Program-made: the position numbers and the translations under genes
Assembly: GCF_000722545.1 (NCBI RefSeq)
Contig: NZ_JNVM01000028.1
Location: 1-64,000, forward strand
Length of the DNA stretch: 64,000 bases
Direction: 5' to 3'
Source: Paenibacillus tyrphae
Lineage (GTDB): Bacteria > Bacillota > Bacilli > Paenibacillales > NBRC-103111
Part shown: piece after piece, positions 61,164 to 64,000 of the stretch
How the letters are laid out: the number at the start of each line of letters is the position of its first letter
How positions within the stretch are numbered: position 1 is the first letter of the stretch
The notes under the pieces: generated by a model
What the model saw: only the letters and a program-made list of their open reading frames with translations
The model's database searches: none
Told to the model about the DNA's origin: nothing

Positions 61164-61667
61164 ATGGAGGAGCTTCGGGCTATACTTCACAGCATCATCA
61201 AGAACCAGGAAGAAACCAACGCGAAAATAAGCGAGCTGAATCTGCAATTAAGCGCCAAAATCGGTGAAACGAACGCGCGAATCGACCGGTTAGACACAAA
61301 GCTCAGCACAAGGATCGACGAGGTCGACGCCCGACTCAGTGCGAAAATTGACGAATTCGACGCTCGACTCAGCGCGAAAATCGACGAAATCGACGCCCGA
61401 CTCAGTGCGAAAATCGACTCTCTTGACGCAAAGACCGACGCCCTAGATGGGAAGACCGACGAAGTCAACACCAGTCTCGGCGCCAAAATCGACTTTCTCG
61501 ATGCCCGTTTGGATCGCGTCCATTTGAGCTTGCAGAGCCAGATCGACGATGTCGGTACGGACGTTAGGCATATTAAACGGAGCATGCGTTTATTCGAAAA
61601 CGATATGGATGCGACCTTGGACCGGATTAAACGTCTGGAAGACCACATGGCCAAGCATCCCGAATGA
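61164..61667 (+). CDS. Coiled-coil protein with hendecad repeats
   Basis: 167 residues, entirely predicted coiled coil. From about residue 40 it repeats an 11-residue unit of the type IDExDARLSAK, the spacing of hendecad (right-handed or near-straight) coiled coils, with hydrophobic residues at Ile, Leu and aromatic or aliphatic positions. There is no signal peptide or membrane segment. GAAGGAG precedes the ATG. It begins 84 bases after the HRDC gene with no clear terminator between. Function unknown; low-complexity helical proteins of this kind vary in repeat number between strains. Confidence 0.8.
   Translation: MEELRAILHSIIKNQEETNAKISELNLQLSAKIGETNARIDRLDTKLSTRIDEVDARLSAKIDEFDARLSAKIDEIDARLSAKIDSLDAKTDALDGKTDEVNTSLGAKIDFLDARLDRVHLSLQSQIDDVGTDVRHIKRSMRLFENDMDATLDRIKRLEDHMAKHPE
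61314..61412 (+). repeat. Three tandem 33-bp repeats inside the coiled-coil gene
   Basis: Units begin at 61314, 61347 and 61380 and differ at a few bases. Each codes one hendecad. More diverged units flank them on both sides. Confidence 0.9.
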
Positions 61668-61694
61668 GGAACCTTTCCCAAGGTTCCTTTTTTT
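61667..61694 (+). terminator. Terminator after the coiled-coil gene
   Basis: AGGAACCTT and AAGGTTCCT form a perfect 9-bp stem with loop TCCC, followed by seven T. The stem starts at the last base of the stop codon. Confidence 0.9.
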
Positions 61695-61700
61695 ACATAC

Positions 61701-61729
61701 AAAAAAAGGACCGGCTTCACAGCCAATCC
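61701..61729 (-). terminator. Terminator of corA overlapping its last codons
   Basis: On the minus strand GGATTGGCT pairs with AGCCGGTCC (two G-U pairs) around GTGA, followed by seven T. The left arm encodes the last residues of CorA. Confidence 0.82.
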
Positions 61730-62652
61730 TTTTTGCGGAACAACACGAACATGAAGATCCCGACAAGCGCCAATACAACGACCGCAGCGACTCCACCGTA
61801 CTCCCAGTGCAAGCCGGGAATGTACTCAAAGTTCATACCATAAACGCCGGTAATGAACGTAAGCGGCATGAAGATCGTCGTCAGCGCCGTAAATACGCGC
61901 ATGATTTCGTTCGCGCGGTTCGCGAGGGAAGATTGATAAGCCTCCCGTAAGTTCGCCATCAAGTCGCGGAACGTTTCGAACGTCTCGGATATTTTTACGG
62001 CGTTTTCGTAAATATCGCCAAAATATTTTTTTAGCGGCTCGCTGACCAGCTTCAGCTCTTTTTTGTGCAGCGTCGCGATGACCTCTTTTTGCGGAACGAG
62101 CACTTTCTTGAGCCATAAAATTTCGCTTCGCAGCCCGATGATCTCATTCAAATGCGACTTCTTCGTATGCATCAGAATGTCTTCTTCCAGCTTCTCGATC
62201 TTCGCTTCGATCCGGTCCCCGACGTTGGTGTAATTATCGACGATGAGGTCGATCAAGTGATACAGAAATTGGTCGGGAGCCGTAACCTCCTCTTCCCAGA
62301 GAATCGGCTTCAAGGCGCGAATTTCGTTAATTTTTTGCCGGGTGATCGTGATGATGTAATGCTTCCCCAGAAAAATATTGAGTGCGCGGAGAAAAATTTC
62401 CTCGTCATCGAACCGGATGCTGTTGACTACGATAAAATAATGCGAATCATACAGCTCGATCTTCGGCCGCTGCTCCTCTTCCGTCAAAACGTCCTCTATG
62501 GCGAGCTCGTGAAGATGAAACAAAGGCTGTAAAATGTCCAAATCCTCCGGCTCGGCATCAATCCAATAAAAGCCGTGCTGAGGCGGATCGATGGTTTGCG
62601 TGATGTCTTCCACCAGGGTAAAAATGCCGTCCTGAACCAAACGTGCCTTCAT
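61717..62652 (-). CDS. corA: CorA-family magnesium transporter
   Basis: 311 residues, usual CorA length. The pentameric channel takes up Mg2+ (also Co2+ or Ni2+). The long cytoplasmic N-terminal domain is followed by two C-terminal membrane segments, the first ending in the selectivity motif GVYGMNFEY near residue 275, the second being GVAAVVVLALVGIFMFVLF with a basic KKDW tail. ATG 62652 is chosen because AAGGAGG lies ten bases upstream; an upstream GTG (62661) would be too close to it. Confidence 0.94.
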   Translation of the reverse strand: MKARLVQDGIFTLVEDITQTIDPPQHGFYWIDAEPEDLDILQPLFHLHELAIEDVLTEEEQRPKIELYDSHYFIVVNSIRFDDEEIFLRALNIFLGKHYIITITRQKINEIRALKPILWEEEVTAPDQFLYHLIDLIVDNYTNVGDRIEAKIEKLEEDILMHTKKSHLNEIIGLRSEILWLKKVLVPQKEVIATLHKKELKLVSEPLKKYFGDIYENAVKISETFETFRDLMANLREAYQSSLANRANEIMRVFTALTTIFMPLTFITGVYGMNFEYIPGLHWEYGGVAAVVVLALVGIFMFVLFRKKDWL

Positions 62653-63031
62653 AGGTTCCACCCCTCCTTATTGATCGGATGGAACGCACGGCCGTCTGCC
62701 TCCTGCGAGAAAACAGACGTTAGGCTTCAGTCAGGCGCTGTTCGTCATCTTCACACACAAAAAAGCATGCGCATTCTTGAACGAATGGCAAACGACCGGG
62801 TTCCATACAATAGATTCAATTGTGTTTGAACGCAGATACGACTTCCCGGGTCTCCGTCCATTCGTTTGCTGCACCCCTTCTAGCGTGAAATGTCGAATAC
62901 TTGTATAGTATAACGCGTCATATTCGAGAACACAATGAGTTTGTATTTCATTCGCGCATGGGAATAATTTATGCAAAATCCGGCGGAGTGGTGCGGGTTT
63001 AGACGCCATCATTTCATGGAAAAGGTTCCGC
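62653..63031. other. Intergenic region with a long imperfect hairpin, no gene supported
   Basis: AACGAATGG (62780-62788) and CCATTCGTT (62858-62866) are perfect inverted arms, with further pairing ACCGGG/CCCGGxT inside them. No coding potential with a ribosome binding site is seen on either strand. Confidence 0.5.
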
Positions 63032-63060
63032 TTGACGCTTGCTGTGATTTCGATTACATT
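63032..63060 (+). promoter_or_regulatory. Promoter of the metA riboswitch transcript
   Basis: TTGACG (63032-63037), 17 bases, TACATT (63055-63060), placing the transcript start about 30 bases before the riboswitch. Confidence 0.55.
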
Positions 63061-63098
63061 AGTATTATCTAAAACAACTGAATAGATTCGGTTTCACA

Positions 63099-63250
63099 CT
63101 CTTATCAAGAGCAGGTGGAGGGACTAGCCCGATGATACCCGGCAACCGACAGACCTTTGCGTAAACAACACGTTGATGTTTTTTCAGCATGGCAAAGGAA
63201 TGCACGGTGCTAATTCTTGCGGAAGCCAGGCGGCTTCTGACAGATGAGAG
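63099..63250 (+). promoter_or_regulatory. SAM-I riboswitch (S-box)
   Basis: All family landmarks are present: P1 strands CTCTTATC (63099-63106) and GATGAGAG (63243-63250), AGAGCAGGTGGAGGGAC, the kink-turn side CCCGATGATACCCGGCAACC, and GGTGCTAATTCTTGC. It binds S-adenosylmethionine and switches off the downstream methionine biosynthetic gene by letting the terminator at 63269 form. Confidence 0.96.
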
Positions 63251-63268
63251 AGGACGATGTAACTATAC

Positions 63269-63306
63269 AAAGGCCTTTCTCGTGCGATAGAGAAAGGCCT
63301 TTTCTT
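63269..63306 (+). terminator. Riboswitch-controlled terminator before metA
   Basis: AAAGGCCTTTCTC pairs with GAGAAAGGCCTTT over 13 bp around GTGCGATA, followed by TTTTC. It is the expression platform of the S-box. Confidence 0.92.
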
Positions 63307-63369
63307 ATGCCTTTTTCAGTCGCAGGAGTGCAGGGAACGACGAATCCAATACCCGAAGGAGTGAGCCCG

Positions 63370-64000
63370 ATGCCCATCAAAGTACCAGATCATCTGCCGG
63401 CCAAGGAAGTGCTTGTCAACGAAAATATTTTCGTCATGGACGAGAGCGTAGCGTTTCGTCAAGATATTCGCCCGCTGCGGATCGTAATCTTAAACCTGAT
63501 GCCGACGAAAGAAACGACGGAGACCCAGTTGCTGCGGCTGGTCGGCAACACTCCGCTACAGGTTGAATTCATTCTGCTGCACCCGAAAACGCACACGTCC
63601 AAGAACACGTCGCTGGAGCACCTGGAGCAGTTCTACAAAACGTTCGAAGACATCAAGCACGAACGCTTTGACGGTATGATCGTTACAGGCGCGCCGGTCG
63701 AGCAGCTTGAATTCGAAGAGGTGAATTATTGGGAAGAATTGACGCAGATTATGGAGTGGAGCAAAACCCACGTCACGTCGACGCTGCATATTTGCTGGGC
63801 GGCTCAGGCCGGTCTTTACTACCATTTCGGCGTGCCGAAGTACCCGCTTGACGAGAAAATATTCGGCGTGTTCCCGCACACGATCACCACGTCGAACGTG
63901 AAGCTGCTGCGTGGGTTCGACGAGCTGTTTCTCGTTCCCCAGTCCCGCCATACCGACGTTCGCCGGGAGGATGTTGCCCGGGTCGAGCAGCTCGACATTT
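63370..64000 (+). CDS. metA: Homoserine O-acyltransferase MetA (3' truncated by window)
   Basis: The first 210 residues are visible; the frame is open to the last base. It acylates homoserine at the start of methionine synthesis. The catalytic Cys is at 142 in HICWAAQAG. Residue 111 is Glu (GAPVEQ), which in the studied MetA family directs acetyl-CoA use, whereas succinyl-CoA enzymes have Gly, so an acetyltransferase is predicted despite the historic name. GAAGGAG precedes the ATG by eight bases. Regulated by the SAM riboswitch just upstream. Confidence 0.95.
   Translation, partial: MPIKVPDHLPAKEVLVNENIFVMDESVAFRQDIRPLRIVILNLMPTKETTETQLLRLVGNTPLQVEFILLHPKTHTSKNTSLEHLEQFYKTFEDIKHERFDGMIVTGAPVEQLEFEEVNYWEELTQIMEWSKTHVTSTLHICWAAQAGLYYHFGVPKYPLDEKIFGVFPHTITTSNVKLLRGFDELFLVPQSRHTDVRREDVARVEQLDI

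Noticed and set aside
61314..61412. CRISPR-like repeats
   Set aside because: Units are contiguous, in frame and coding; there are no spacers and no cas genes.
62731..63012. 93-codon minus-strand frame between corA and metA
   Set aside because: No ribosome binding site, no recognised motif, mixed composition; overlaps the palindrome and lies next to the metA promoter.

Overview
The window looks like a Paenibacillus-type Firmicute chromosome. This rests on Gram-positive ribosome binding sites, sigma-A promoters, cre sites, an S-box riboswitch, a DUF3055/YkhA/YpcP/YerC-like gene set, and a giant diaminobutyrate-using peptide synthetase. The genus is an inference.

Region 1 (1-36701) holds two collinear nonribosomal peptide synthetase genes. 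The first is cut by the left window edge. Together they carry ten modules. Their L/D pattern and the A-domain codes that could be read match positions 4-13 of the linear cationic lipopeptide tridecaptin: D-Dab, D-aromatic (probably Trp), Ser, Glu-like, D-Dab, Phe, Glu, Val, D-Val/allo-Ile, then an unrecognised residue and a thioesterase. The second gene is a three-module, TriE-like subunit. Positions 4, 7 and 13 differ from tridecaptin A1, so a variant product is predicted.

Region 2 (36800-43400) is housekeeping and stress: a YpcP-type 5'-3' exonuclease with a YkhA-type thioesterase; a fosmidomycin-resistance-type MFS pump divergent from an AraC regulator across a perfect 12-bp inverted repeat; a small cupin; a DUF3055 protein; and ilvD.

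Region 3 (43747-51019, minus strand) is a compact class I lanthipeptide operon in the order lanA1-lanA2-lanB-lanT-lanC. The two precursor peptides have an unusual core made of five successive aromatic-Ser/Thr-x-x-Cys pentads followed by two larger Ser/Thr-Cys segments. Every pentad aromatic is Tyr in one paralogue and Phe in the other. No protease, immunity or two-component genes are present. A cre-like site lies downstream of the promoter.

Region 4 (51290-59533) is aromatic amino-acid catabolism: phenylalanine dehydrogenase (with a cre site), a DUF1450 protein, then hppD - unknown protein - fahA - hmgA - TrpR-like regulator, and an NhaC-family transporter. Maleylacetoacetate isomerase is missing, and the unknown gene sits where it would be expected.

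Region 5 (59545-64000) contains an unrecognised acidic protein, an HRDC/HTH protein behind a terminator-bearing leader, a hendecad-repeat coiled-coil protein, corA, and a SAM-I riboswitch controlling metA, which runs off the right edge.
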